NCBI GenBank assembly: GCA_035516035.1 | Contig: DATJAS010000029.1 | Span: 14,434 to 78,433 of the forward strand | Length of the DNA stretch: 64,000 nucleotides | Reading direction: 5' to 3' | Origin: Fen-1273 sp035516035 | GTDB lineage: Bacteria; Bacteroidota; Ignavibacteria; UBA10030; UBA6906 | Shown here: in pieces, positions 49,148-58,125 of the stretch | How positions within the stretch are numbered: the stretch's first letter is position 1 | Layout: every line of letters begins with the position of its first letter | Notes under the pieces: model-generated | Seen by the model: the letters and a program-made list of their open reading frames with translations, nothing else | Databases searched by the model: none | What the model was told of the DNA's origin: nothing | Translations under genes and position numbers: made by a program

Positions 49148-49165
49148 TTCCCTCTCCCCGTTGTG

Positions 49166-50713
49166 TCAGAGTCCTGAAAGCACGCCCCACCCGGTGCACG
49201 GATCCCAGCCCGGCCCGGCGCGGTAGCCCTTATGCGTGGATGTCGTGGTGTTGTCCCCCTGCGTGATGTCGCGGCAGAGTGACGGGTCGGCATAAAGCGT
49301 CGGATTGATGAACCCCGCGGGCTTCCCTTTTGACTCGTTCACGCGGGCGATGAGCGCAGCCACGAGCGGCGCCACCGCGCTCGTCCCGCCGATCACCATC
49401 TCCTGTCCGTCAACCAGTACCTGGTAGCCGGTCTGCGGATCCGCATTTGCCGCCACGTCGGGAACCCCACGGCCGACGTTTCCGGTGCTCGCCGACGGCG
49501 GCACGCCGGCGTTCTTCTGGTAATCAGGGAGGGGGAAAACGTCGCTCACGCCCCCTCCCGTGGCGGAGGTGTCCGAGTCGTGCCAGACGACCTCGGACTG
49601 GATCGTCGTTCCTTTGACGTGCAGCGTCGTTCCGCCGCATCCCGTGACGTTGGGACTCGAAGCGGGGAAATCCGCGTGCACGTTCCCGTCCGTCTCGCTG
49701 TCGGATGACCCCTGGTCTCCCGCGGCCGCGAGAATGGTCACTCCCAGCGCGGCCGCCGCCGCAAATGCGTCGTTGAAGCTCTTGAGCGCCTGCGCGGTCC
49801 ACTTGTCCTCGGCGGAACCCCAGCTTATTGAAATGACGCTCGGTGTGTTGGTCGTGTCATGCACGGCGGTGGTGATCGCGTCGAGGAAGCCCCGGTCGGT
49901 GTTTGGCGCGAAGTACACGGCGATCGTCGCACCGGGCGCGACCGCTCCCGCGACCTCGATATCGAGCATCACTTCCCCGTCGGCGCTGTCGGGCGTGGAG
50001 GGGCTGTTGGCTCCCCCGTCGACGGAGACCGCTTTGACGGAGGGGAGGGGGATCTTGAGGGATGAGAAATACGAAGAGAGATCCTGGTTCCTGTAGCCGC
50101 CCCCCAGCTCGATCAGCGCAATGCACTCGCCTTTGCCGGTGGCGGCGCGGGGAAATCCGTAAATGCCCGCAAGGGCGTTCGGCGTGAAGCTCGCCGGTGC
50201 GTCGGCGTGCCTGAGCGGGACGCCGCCGCGCCGGGCGACCTGGAACATCGGTCGAGCGTGCGGGCGCGTGTCGAGCCCGAACACGCCTTCAATCACCCCG
50301 CCGAGGTGCCGGGGAACCGAGATGCCCCCGGAGCGGCCCCTGAACAGCTCACCACGCGCGTCGCGGTAGTGGGAGAGGCGCACGCGGAATGCATCTTCGA
50401 GGTCCTTCACGCTGCCGCGCAGGATGACCGATCGGCGCGCCGCGCTCAGTGCGACAGTCGAAAGGTGGAATCCGTGCGCGAACTCTTCGACGTCGGCCAT
50501 GTCTTCGGCCCGGGAGCCGTATGTCGACTCGAATTCTTCACGGGAGAGGATCTTCTTTCCCCGCGGGTTCGGCGCAGGCTCCTTCTTGCCCCTCACACGC
50601 ACGGTCACTTCCGCCGTCTCGGCGGGGTTGAGCGTGTCCGTCCTCGCTCCCTCCGGCGTCCCCTTTTCGCTTCCCGCCAGCCTCACATATCCCTCACTTC
50701 TACCCTTCGCCAT
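49166..50713 (-). CDS. S53 (sedolisin/kumamolisin) peptidase with prodomain
   Basis: 515 residues, preceded by GAGGAGGAGAG. No signal peptide; an N-terminal Pro_kumamolisin-like prodomain (about 20-175) contains SYGSRAEDM-like (here TYGSRAEDMADVEEFAHGF) and LEDAFRVRLSHYRD. The catalytic domain has the Glu/Asp pair in SADGEVMLDIEVAGAVAPG, oxyanion Asp in LAAAGDQGSSD, and Ser in IGGTSAVAPLVAAL. The Ca-binding site is near the C-terminus (DITQGDNTT, GPGWDPCTGWG). Sedolisins are acid-active serine carboxyl proteases that process themselves. Confidence 0.92.
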   Translation of the reverse strand: MAKGRSEGYVRLAGSEKGTPEGARTDTLNPAETAEVTVRVRGKKEPAPNPRGKKILSREEFESTYGSRAEDMADVEEFAHGFHLSTVALSAARRSVILRGSVKDLEDAFRVRLSHYRDARGELFRGRSGGISVPRHLGGVIEGVFGLDTRPHARPMFQVARRGGVPLRHADAPASFTPNALAGIYGFPRAATGKGECIALIELGGGYRNQDLSSYFSSLKIPLPSVKAVSVDGGANSPSTPDSADGEVMLDIEVAGAVAPGATIAVYFAPNTDRGFLDAITTAVHDTTNTPSVISISWGSAEDKWTAQALKSFNDAFAAAAALGVTILAAAGDQGSSDSETDGNVHADFPASSPNVTGCGGTTLHVKGTTIQSEVVWHDSDTSATGGGVSDVFPLPDYQKNAGVPPSASTGNVGRGVPDVAANADPQTGYQVLVDGQEMVIGGTSAVAPLVAALIARVNESKGKPAGFINPTLYADPSLCRDITQGDNTTTSTHKGYRAGPGWDPCTGWGVLSGL

Positions 50714-50734
50714 ACTCTCCTCCTCTCATCTGTC

Positions 50735-50807
50735 CGTCATTGCGAGCGTTTTTTGCGAAGCAATCCCCCCGTCATTGCGAGGCCGCCGCAGGCGGCCGAA
50801 GCAATCT
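50735..50807. repeat. Palindromic intergenic repeat, two tandem copies
   Basis: First copy 50735-50765 (CGTCATTGCGAGCG, T-run, GCGAAGCAATC) and second copy 50770-50807 (CGTCATTGCGAG, palindrome GCCGCCGCAGGCGGC, CGAAGCAATCT). They fill the gap between the MFS and S53 genes. The TAG stop of the MFS gene (50806-50808) begins inside the final AATCTA. Confidence 0.85.
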
Positions 50808-52071
50808 AAATCACAATCTCCCTCCCCTTCGTCTCCGGGAACATCCATATCCACATCCCCGTCAGGAGCGCGAAGAACGATGCAAGGAATATCCCCCCGG
50901 CCATCCCGTACGACTGGGCGATCCAGACGATGACGACCGGCGTGAAGAACTGGACGCCCCGGGCCAGGTTGAACGCCGACCCCATCGCCGTGTTGCGGAT
51001 ATCGGTGGGGAAGAGCTCCGCGAAGAGGGGACCGTATCCCCCGAACATCCCCGTGCCGAACCCGACGAGGAACATGAAGACGAGTATGATGGCCGGGTAG
51101 GCAGCGATCGCTCCCCAGAACAGGGTCACCATGGCCAGCCCGAGCGCCCGTATCACGGCGTAGATCGAATAGGCGGGCCGTCTCCCGAGCCCGTCCGCGG
51201 CGAACCCGAACGACGCGTAGCCGAGGAAACCGCCGGCCTGCGTCACCAGCACCCAGAGGGCCGACTTTGCCATAGAGAACTGCCGCTCCTCGTGCAGGTA
51301 CCCCGGGAGCCATGAATACGTGAACCAGTAGGCCGACATGTCGAATACCGCGAGGATAAGCGACAGGATAAACAGCCGCCTGTGGGCATCCGAGAAGAGG
51401 AGACGGATTTTCGTCGCCAGCTCGCGGAGGCCCGACTCTCCGGCGCTCCCCGCGAGACGGCGCTCCCGCCGGAGGAGCCAGACGTCCGATTCGGGGAGGC
51501 TCCTCCGGATAAAGACAACGAGCACCGCGGGGAGAAACGAAATAAAGAACGCCGCGCGCCAGCCGATCTCCGGCGCGACGATGCCGCCGATCACGGAAGC
51601 CAGCGCCACGCCTATGGGTGCGCCCGTCTGCATATAGCCGCCGTAGCGTCCCCGGACCTGAGCGGGGAACGTTTCACCCACGTATGTCTGTCCCGTCGCC
51701 CACTCCCCGCCGACACCCAGTCCCGTGACGATCCGGAAGAGGAGCAGGAGCCAGAGATTTGGCGCCAGTCCGCTCAGAAACGTCCCGCCGCTGTAGCAGA
51801 GGATCGTCCACTGGAGAACCGCCCGCCTGCCGTACCGGTCCGAGAGGAGCCCGAAGACGACACCTCCCGCCGCGGTGGCGGCAAGCGATGCTCCCAGCAC
51901 GAGCGAGAGCTGGACGTTCGAGAGCCCGAGTTCGCGCCCGATGGGGATGAGGAGGAACGTGTAGAGGATGAGGTCGTAGAAATCGAACACCCACCCCGCC
52001 CAGCTCATCAGGAGAATCTTCCGGTGCGTGCTCGTGAGCACCGTGGCTTCATTCAGGAGGGGAGCGGTCAT
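50806..52071 (-). CDS. MFS transporter (metabolite:H+ symporter type)
   Basis: 421 residues from ATG at 52071, which overlaps the stop of the upstream gene by 4 bp (ATGA) and has AGGAGG-like sequence before it; the open frame further upstream is antisense shadow. Twelve membrane segments are expected. The motif GLLSDRYGRRAVLQWTILC between segments 2 and 3 and FDFYDLILYTFLLIPIG at the start match the metabolite-H+ symporter/aromatic acid branch of the MFS. Substrate unknown. The stop lies in a palindromic repeat. Confidence 0.88.
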   Translation of the reverse strand: MTAPLLNEATVLTSTHRKILLMSWAGWVFDFYDLILYTFLLIPIGRELGLSNVQLSLVLGASLAATAAGGVVFGLLSDRYGRRAVLQWTILCYSGGTFLSGLAPNLWLLLLFRIVTGLGVGGEWATGQTYVGETFPAQVRGRYGGYMQTGAPIGVALASVIGGIVAPEIGWRAAFFISFLPAVLVVFIRRSLPESDVWLLRRERRLAGSAGESGLRELATKIRLLFSDAHRRLFILSLILAVFDMSAYWFTYSWLPGYLHEERQFSMAKSALWVLVTQAGGFLGYASFGFAADGLGRRPAYSIYAVIRALGLAMVTLFWGAIAAYPAIILVFMFLVGFGTGMFGGYGPLFAELFPTDIRNTAMGSAFNLARGVQFFTPVVIVWIAQSYGMAGGIFLASFFALLTGMWIWMFPETKGREIVI

Positions 52072-53954
52072 TTCAGCAGCCCCAGCTTCCGCAGCTCTTT
52101 CGCGAACTTCGTCTGCGCCCTCTTGGCCCGCGCCACGTCCTTCGTGAGCTGGCCGGCCGTCTTCGTGCGAAGCGTTTCCGCCCTGCTGCTGATGCGCCTC
52201 AGGGCGCCGGCGCGCGTCCGGGCCATCTCGCGGAGCGCCCCGTCGGGCCATGCCGCGAGGGATGCGAATCCCTCCGCCGACGCCGCGCGGTACTTCGCAA
52301 GATGCTCCCTGATCTCTTTCTCGTGGCCGCCGTATGCGGCGAAGAGCTCCAGCGCGATTTCCGTCCGCTCGCGTTCCCTCAGCGGGCATGCCGGGTCCAG
52401 CAGCGCCGTGCGCGCCGTGATCAGCTCGCCCAGCCGTTTGAGGACCGCTCCCCTGTGCACCATCAGGCGCACGGCATCCTCGCCGGGCCAGAACGATCGC
52501 TTCCCGAAGGGGATCGCCCGGAGGGCCGTATCGATCTCTTTGATCTCGGCCCGTATTCCCTTTTCAGTGAATGCAAAGAACTCGCGGAGAGTTCCCGCAG
52601 GAAGAATCGCCGCGCCCGTCCGTTTCGCATCGAATTTACCGGTGGCCGCCTCCAGCTCGCGCACCCTTGTCAGGGCCGACGCTTCAAGCACCGACTGTTC
52701 CCTGCTGATCGCTTCCTCGAGGACGGCCATCGCTTCCTGCGTCACCTCCTGCACGCGCTGCTGAAATGCCAGGATCTTCTCCTCGTAGTGGGCCCGGGCG
52801 GTCTCGGCCTGTGCGAACTTGATCTTGTTGCTGATCGTCCTCCCCGCGAACGCGCCGCTGATGCCGCCGATGATTGCGCCCACCACGCTCCCCATCCCCG
52901 GGGCGACCGCGGTACCGATCGTGGCCCCGGCCTTTGCCCCCGCGTAGCTGCCGATCCCCGTTCCCGCGGCATCCAGGCCGATGTTCCTGACGGATGTCAG
53001 TATGTTCGTGTGCTTCTTTTTTAAGAGGCGGATTTCCCTGAGCGTGGAGAGGCCGAGAGTGAGGAAGGGGTTCTGAAAGTCGACGTCCCCCGCCGCGGCG
53101 AGCACGGGCGCGTGCGGGATCGCGAGGGCGGCTTCGGCGTGCGAGGCCGCGATCGCGGCCCCGGCGGCATGGGCCTTGTCCGTGCCGAAGGCCGCGTCGA
53201 ACCCCGCACCCCCCAGGATGCTGAGCCTGTACGTCCCCGGCGCGTGATCGATCGTGAAGAGTCCCTCGTCCGTCCTGAAGAAGTCATCGGGCGTCAGGAC
53301 GCTTGTTCCCGGGTATTCCGCGAGGTGGTCCTGCAGGTCGAAGTGGAGCCCGGGGCCGAGGTCGTACGACCGCCCGTCCACGACGCAGCGCGAAGTCCCG
53401 CGCGAAGGATCGCCGGCAAACACCGCGCCGTGCGCCCGGGCCTTCAGGCTGTCAGTGAGAATCCGCTCGGCGTATTGCCTGTCGTAGGCAACGGAGGTCA
53501 TCTTCGTGTGCTCGGTGGTGGTCCTCCAGTGCGGCGGCCTGCGGAGGTCCCCGAACGCTTCAAGCCGTTTGCGGGCGAGGTGTGCGAGCGCCTCGGCGAA
53601 ATGATCGTCGGTTTCGTGGATCCTGTGGAGGAGGAGCGCGCCTGACCACCCCGCTTCGCCCGATGTGCTCAGCACGGCGAGCCTGCCGAGATTCTGCCGG
53701 TGGATCCATTCCGTCCAGGGGGGGCCGCCGCCGTCGATCCCGAACCTGCGGAGGCGGTCCAGCTCTCCGCCCGGGAGTCGCGCTCCGGGGTAGACTTCCG
53801 CGACAAGGGAGGAAAGGGAAACGGGCTCCTGGCGGGGCAGATAATAGACGTGGGCGGAGAGTGTGCGGATCCTGAGCCAGCGTGCGCCGGCATATGCGAG
53901 CGCGGCGGCCGCAACGATGGCGGCCGCAGCCCCTATGAGAATCTCGGATTCCAT
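52068..53954 (-). CDS. Large membrane-anchored protein with glycine-zipper and coiled-coil regions, unknown family
   Basis: 628 residues. An N-terminal membrane segment (residues about 5-24, Ala-rich) is followed by a ~300-residue domain I do not recognise (GGGPPWTEWIHRQNLGRLAV, DRQYAERILTDSLKARAHGA, FRTDEGLFTIDHAPGTYRL). Residues about 327-371 are a glycine-zipper stretch (GTGIGSYAGAKAGATIGTAV ... GSVVGAIIGGISGAFAGRTI) that could insert into or span a membrane. The remainder to 628 is a long charged coiled coil (FQQRVQEVTQEAMAVLEEA, AEGFASLAAWPD, RTKTAGQLTKDVARAKRAQT). It overlaps the MFS gene by 4 bp. Such zipper-plus-coil layouts occur in pore-forming or membrane-remodelling proteins, but no function is assigned. 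Confidence 0.8.
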   Translation of the reverse strand: MESEILIGAAAAIVAAAALAYAGARWLRIRTLSAHVYYLPRQEPVSLSSLVAEVYPGARLPGGELDRLRRFGIDGGGPPWTEWIHRQNLGRLAVLSTSGEAGWSGALLLHRIHETDDHFAEALAHLARKRLEAFGDLRRPPHWRTTTEHTKMTSVAYDRQYAERILTDSLKARAHGAVFAGDPSRGTSRCVVDGRSYDLGPGLHFDLQDHLAEYPGTSVLTPDDFFRTDEGLFTIDHAPGTYRLSILGGAGFDAAFGTDKAHAAGAAIAASHAEAALAIPHAPVLAAAGDVDFQNPFLTLGLSTLREIRLLKKKHTNILTSVRNIGLDAAGTGIGSYAGAKAGATIGTAVAPGMGSVVGAIIGGISGAFAGRTISNKIKFAQAETARAHYEEKILAFQQRVQEVTQEAMAVLEEAISREQSVLEASALTRVRELEAATGKFDAKRTGAAILPAGTLREFFAFTEKGIRAEIKEIDTALRAIPFGKRSFWPGEDAVRLMVHRGAVLKRLGELITARTALLDPACPLRERERTEIALELFAAYGGHEKEIREHLAKYRAASAEGFASLAAWPDGALREMARTRAGALRRISSRAETLRTKTAGQLTKDVARAKRAQTKFAKELRKLGLLK

Positions 53955-54087
53955 CGCACCCGGTTGAGGAGGATCGTGATTGCTCAGCCTATGGTGACGA
54001 AAAGGAATCGAAAAGTCAAAGGAAAGACAGTGGCCGGCGGGACGGGCCGGAAGCGGCCGGCGCCGGGTGGGATGCGTCGCGGAGCTG

Positions 54088-56328
54088 TCAGGCCCTGATC
54101 CAGTACTGCAGCTTCACAAAATACTGCCTCGCTGTCTGCCGCGTGCCGAACTGGGGGCCGTAGTCCAGGAGGCTGTACGTCGACCCGGCGTAGAATATCG
54201 TGTACGGATTGAGTTTGTAGCTCAGCAGGGGATACATGTCGATGGCCTGGTTGAATTGATCGTACTGTCCGATCACGCGCAGCATCAGCTCCGGCGTGAA
54301 CTGGTAAACGCACACCGTGCGCGCGATGTACCCGTCGAAAAACAGCTCTCCCGTGGACACGCTGGAGAGGCGGGCGCGAGTGAAGTCAAGCTCAACCTGG
54401 AACTGCGCAGACGGCTTGACGAGCGCCGTCAGGCTCAGCGTATGCCCGGTACCGACTGAGGGCGAGTCCACCCTGTTGATGAACCGTCCGACGGCGAGAT
54501 TGAGGTTGAGGTTAAGCATGCTGGAGGGACGGGAGTAGAGGTTGAACGCAGTGCGGCGGACGTTCCGGAACTGCACATCGTGGAACAGCTCATCGTTGAC
54601 CAGGAAGTACTGGATATTGGCCTGGACCTGTCCCTTGAACTGGGCGTTCAGGTTCGGGATCGCCCACTGTTCCTTCTTCACGCCGTCGTAGTTGTAGTGA
54701 ATGCCGGCGTCGAGTTCCGGACCGTATGTGTCGAGCAGCGCGTTGTTCGGGTAGAACTGGTACCACTGGTTGAACATGAGGATACGGGTATCGTTGTTCG
54801 GGACAAAGCCGTCCTGCGCCTGGAACGTCGGGCTCCTGTCGGTATACTGGATGTTGGCGCTGTAATCCCTCCCGTCGTGCCGGAGCGCCACGTAGCTTCC
54901 GAACCCCCCGTAGCTCTCGCCGTTAAACGTGGCGTCGTGCCCCGTGGACCCGAATTGCCGCGCATCGGTGAACAGGAGCGTGTCGTTCAGCTCCTTCGTG
55001 TGGGAAAGGAACAGCTCCCCCCTGAACGCATTGTTCCCGAGGAACTTGTAGTTCCAATCGATCCCCCCCGTGTAGTTGTGCGCGCCCGTGGAATTCCGTG
55101 CGGTCAACATTCCGCCGACATACGTCTCGTTCCCGAAGTCGTACCGGGCGCGGGCGATGTTCGAGAAAGACCGTACATCGGACGACACCACGTCGCTCTG
55201 TTCCTCGCCGGGTATGATGTAGGGGGTATTCCTGTCCAGTGCTGCCAGGTAGGAGTAGGAGAACGCCCCGGACTTGCCCACGATACGCGCCCCGCCGAGG
55301 GGATTGTTGATAGTGCGCGAGTAGAATGTCTGCGTCTGGTTGGAAAACATGTCCGCGCCGAGAAGGAAGAAGGGGCGTTTCTCGGAGTAGAAGAGAGCGA
55401 ACGTGGAGTTGACGCTGATCTGCGTCGCGTCCGATTCCACCTGGCTGAAATCGGGATTGACGACGGCTTCCATCGCGAGGTCGGGACTCGGTGAATACCG
55501 CACTCCTCCCCCGACCCTGCCCCCCGGCTTTCCGTTGTTGAACATGGAGGTCGGATCGGTGTCGTCGCCGACTTCTCCCCGCTCCTGGCCGACGACGTAG
55601 GGAAGCATCTCCACAGAAGACGTGGAGCGCACGCCCGTGATGCCCACGATATAGCCCCCCTGGCAGGTGAGGCACGGGTTGTTCCTGTCATTCGGCGTCC
55701 AGGAAAGAAGCGCGCGGCTCGCTCGTGGGAGTATCCGGGCAAGCAACACTGTCCAGACCTGGTCGTTTGTCGCGGGGAAGCGGATGCTCTTGAAGGGAAT
55801 GGCCATGACCGCGGTCCAGCCGTGCCCGTTCATCGCGGCCGCCGACTTCCAGACCGTGTCGAAGCTGTCGTCCTCGTTCGTCCCCGTGCGCATGAGGTCG
55901 GCCTGGATTCCGTACGGGTTCACGCAGAATTCGTACGTGTGCTGGTAGTCGCCGTATGTGTCGAGGAGGATGATAACGAAGTCGTCATCGTAGAGTTTGT
56001 CCCTGTCCATGATGTGGGCCCGCATGGCACCGGGGTCGGTGTCCCCGCAGTCAAATCCGTAATAGACGCATTCAGAGTTGTAAAGGATCCTGACCGTGGT
56101 CGTCTGCGGCGCCGGCGTATTCTCTCCCGGCTGTATCTCATACCTGATCGAAACGGGTTGGGCCTGGTTCCATCGCGGGTCATCCAGTGTCCCGGTGAGC
56201 GGGATATCCCCTTCTATCCTGACGGCGCGAATGACAGGTTTCGAAGTGTCGGGAACCACGAGCGCGTCTGATTCCGCGCGTGCGGAGACATTGATAGCGA
56301 AGAGGCCAAAAATGCAGACTTTAAGCAC
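54088..56328 (-). CDS. DUF5916 protein: CBM9-like N-terminal domain plus outer-membrane beta barrel
   Basis: 746 residues with a signal peptide (MLKVCIFGLFAINVSARA). The N-terminal domain (about 30-215) is CBM9-like: GTLDDPRWNQAQPVSIRY, RILYNSECVYYGFDCGD, YEFCVNPYGIQADLMR, FDTVWKSAAAMNGHGWTAVM. A long Tyr/Asn-rich barrel follows (SYLAALDRNTPYIIPG, GGIDWNYKFLGNNAFRGELF, HYNYDGVKKEQWAIPNLNAQ) with final strand RQYFVKLQYWIRA. This is the DUF5916 architecture, common in Bacteroidota-like envelopes and of unknown substrate. Confidence 0.88.
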   Translation of the reverse strand: MLKVCIFGLFAINVSARAESDALVVPDTSKPVIRAVRIEGDIPLTGTLDDPRWNQAQPVSIRYEIQPGENTPAPQTTTVRILYNSECVYYGFDCGDTDPGAMRAHIMDRDKLYDDDFVIILLDTYGDYQHTYEFCVNPYGIQADLMRTGTNEDDSFDTVWKSAAAMNGHGWTAVMAIPFKSIRFPATNDQVWTVLLARILPRASRALLSWTPNDRNNPCLTCQGGYIVGITGVRSTSSVEMLPYVVGQERGEVGDDTDPTSMFNNGKPGGRVGGGVRYSPSPDLAMEAVVNPDFSQVESDATQISVNSTFALFYSEKRPFFLLGADMFSNQTQTFYSRTINNPLGGARIVGKSGAFSYSYLAALDRNTPYIIPGEEQSDVVSSDVRSFSNIARARYDFGNETYVGGMLTARNSTGAHNYTGGIDWNYKFLGNNAFRGELFLSHTKELNDTLLFTDARQFGSTGHDATFNGESYGGFGSYVALRHDGRDYSANIQYTDRSPTFQAQDGFVPNNDTRILMFNQWYQFYPNNALLDTYGPELDAGIHYNYDGVKKEQWAIPNLNAQFKGQVQANIQYFLVNDELFHDVQFRNVRRTAFNLYSRPSSMLNLNLNLAVGRFINRVDSPSVGTGHTLSLTALVKPSAQFQVELDFTRARLSSVSTGELFFDGYIARTVCVYQFTPELMLRVIGQYDQFNQAIDMYPLLSYKLNPYTIFYAGSTYSLLDYGPQFGTRQTARQYFVKLQYWIRA

Positions 56329-56595
56329 TGTTGATTTCCTGACCAGAAAGAGCTTGAACGGGAAGGATGACTCAATTTCTTATACTTGTTGTGCTTGAAT
56401 AAGTTGCGGGCTTTCATGTTCAGCGAACGTAATATCGACATGCAGCCGTTGGTCAGATGGAGTGCGGACATTTTACGAAGAACCTTTGAATTGACAGGTC
56501 GGCCGAAACGACGGGGAGACGCGCGGCATACTGAAGGACGACATGACGCTCGTGATCATCGACGTCCCGGGGAACGGGAATGCCTGAGCGGCGGC
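56329..56595. other. Intergenic region with a possible decayed phosphatase fragment
   Basis: The first half is AT-rich and probably holds the DUF5916 promoter on the minus strand. At 56495-56587 (+) a short open frame reads ...GETRGILKDDMTLVIIDV..., resembling the DDMTLV motif near the C-terminus of SpoIIE/PP2C-type phosphatases. It lacks a start and the rest of the domain, so it could be a gene remnant or chance. Confidence 0.25.
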
Positions 56596-57042
56596 CTACG
56601 CCGGGGTCACCAGCTCCGCGGAAGGCCTGATCAGGTGTGAATGTGTGATGTTCACGACCGGCTTGAGCATCGCGGAGACGGAGCAGTATTTCGTCGTCGA
56701 CAGTTCGATCGCCTGCTCGACATCTGCGGCTTCTATGCCGTCTCCGTAGAAGACGTACTCCACGTGTATATCGGTGAACACCTGCGGGGGCTCCTCCCGC
56801 GCCGTTCCCGTCAGGTGGACTTCATAGCCGTCCAGCCTGATCCGTTTCTTCCTCAGTACCGATATCACGTCCATTGACGTGCATCCCCCCAGCGCAATCA
56901 GGAGCAGCTCCTTCGGGCTCGATGCGGCCGCTTCCGCTCCTGACGGATCCCGCCCGTCCATCATGACCCAGTGATTGGAGTCCGATTTCCCGGCAAGTGT
57001 GTTCCCCCGTACCTGCTTAATGACGGCTTTTTTGACGGCCAT
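56596..57042 (-). CDS. OsmC/Ohr-family protein (YhfA-like)
   Basis: 148 residues. The two Cys residues of the family are in LGGCTSMDVISVLRKKR (near 53) and TTKYCSVSAMLKP (near 120). The motif SSPKELLLIALGGCTSMDV is typical of the YhfA-type OsmC subgroup rather than Ohr. It likely handles peroxides or other reactive sulfur/oxygen species. Divergent from the small redox gene cluster to its right. Confidence 0.9.
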   Translation of the reverse strand: MAVKKAVIKQVRGNTLAGKSDSNHWVMMDGRDPSGAEAAASSPKELLLIALGGCTSMDVISVLRKKRIRLDGYEVHLTGTAREEPPQVFTDIHVEYVFYGDGIEAADVEQAIELSTTKYCSVSAMLKPVVNITHSHLIRPSAELVTPA

Positions 57043-57173
57043 GGACTGCCTCCGGAGAGCTGTGTGGGTGGTACGTTCATTAGATGCACGGGATTGGGAA
57101 AAGGGTTATGACCCCGGAGAGATTCTTGTGCATCTCACGGGACACACAAACCCACAAACACCAGGAGATGCAA

Positions 57174-57386
57174 GTGAGAAAGAACATCGGTAATGCCGAC
57201 CGGGTGATCCGCATTCTCGCCGCCGTGGTGGTTGCAGTCCTCCTGCTGACTGGCACGCTCTCGGGCGCTCTCGGACTCGTCCTGGGCATCGCGGGCGCGG
57301 TACTCCTTTTCACCGCTTTCGTCAGCATCTGCCCCCTGTACATGCTCCTTGGGATTTCCACGAAGAAAGCCCCCGGGGCGAAGTAG
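57174..57386 (+). CDS. DUF2892 (YgaP-like) inner-membrane protein
   Basis: 70 residues from the GTG at 57174, chosen because AGGAG lies six bases upstream and the usual family start is M(K/R)KNIG; an ATG at 57168 overlaps that ribosome site. RKNIGNADRVIRILAAVVVA and two membrane segments ending AFVSICPLYMLLGIST are diagnostic of DUF2892. The family is often fused or adjacent to rhodanese or redox proteins, fitting the sulfur-type genes nearby. Confidence 0.87.
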   Translation: MRKNIGNADRVIRILAAVVVAVLLLTGTLSGALGLVLGIAGAVLLFTAFVSICPLYMLLGISTKKAPGAK

Positions 57387-57412
57387 CCTCTCGCGTGCAG
57401 GCAGGCCCGGTA

Positions 57413-57652
57413 ATGAGCGATATCAGGGCACCCAGGAATCCCGCGCATTTGAGCGCGCTGATCACGAAGTACTGCGCGGAGGCGGAGGAGAAGCTGAATG
57501 CGGCCCCCGACTACGGAACTGCGCTCCGGCTCAAGGAGACGCTCTGCTCCCGGTTCCAGGAGGAATGCGAGAGCAGCCTCGTGGTGAACGCCACGCGGCA
57601 ATACATCGACGCTGTGCTCAGGAGTCGCTGGGGAGGCGACCACAGAGGATGA
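57413..57652 (+). CDS. Small soluble protein of unknown function
   Basis: 79 residues from an ATG at 57413 (an earlier in-frame start at 57395 lacks a ribosome site). Helical and charged: LSALITKYCAEAEEKLNAA, ALRLKETLCSRFQEECESS. Three Cys residues, no motif I recognise. It is 26 bp after the DUF2892 gene and 33 bp before the thioredoxin-like gene. Confidence 0.65.
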   Translation: MSDIRAPRNPAHLSALITKYCAEAEEKLNAAPDYGTALRLKETLCSRFQEECESSLVVNATRQYIDAVLRSRWGGDHRG

Positions 57653-57685
57653 GACAGAAGTGACAAACAACCGTGAGAGGGCGCA

Positions 57686-58045
57686 ATGCTTCAGACGAAC
57701 CTGAAACACATCCTGACGGCGAAAGACCACGCGGAGACGCTGAAGGAGAATGACAATGTGATGGTATGCTGCGGCCGTATGGGGCCCATGTGCATCCCCG
57801 TTTATGCGGTCATGCAGGAGCTTCAATCGGGGTACCCGCACGTCGCATTCAGGGACATGGAATTCGATTCGCCTGACGCGGCAGTCATCAGGAACCTCCC
57901 CCAGTGCAGTGAGTTCCGCGGCCTGCCGTTTACAGTGTACTACCGGAACGGGAACGTCGTCCGCGCCACGAGCAGCATCCAGAACAGGGATGAGGTGAGC
58001 GCGATACTTGATCAGGAATTTGCCGCAAAGAGCGCGGCTGTGTAG
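57686..58045 (+). CDS. Thioredoxin-fold protein with a CCGRMGPMC motif
   Basis: 119 residues. VMVCCGRMGPMCIPVYAVMQ is at the position of a thioredoxin active site, with a Cys-Cys pair and a third Cys eight residues on instead of CxxC. The distal FRGLPFTVYYRNGNVVRATS has the cis-Pro-like region and the final strand-turn-strand of the fold. The family is unnamed here. A redox role with the neighbouring OsmC, DUF2892 and sulfur genes is likely. The stop is followed by an inverted repeat (AGCGCTGCCG ... CGGCAGCGGTAGCGCT, 58044-58119) between convergent genes. Confidence 0.8.
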   Translation: MLQTNLKHILTAKDHAETLKENDNVMVCCGRMGPMCIPVYAVMQELQSGYPHVAFRDMEFDSPDAAVIRNLPQCSEFRGLPFTVYYRNGNVVRATSSIQNRDEVSAILDQEFAAKSAAV

Positions 58046-58125
58046 CGCTGCCGACGATCCCCACCGGGCCGCCGCGCTGGCCGGGGCGCCGTGACGCACG
58101 CTCCGGCAGCGGTAGCGCTCCTCTC

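Noticed and set aside
52071..52389. N-terminal extension of the MFS protein
   Set aside because: The extra residues are an antisense shadow of the glycine-zipper gene; the ATG at 52071 begins the first membrane segment.
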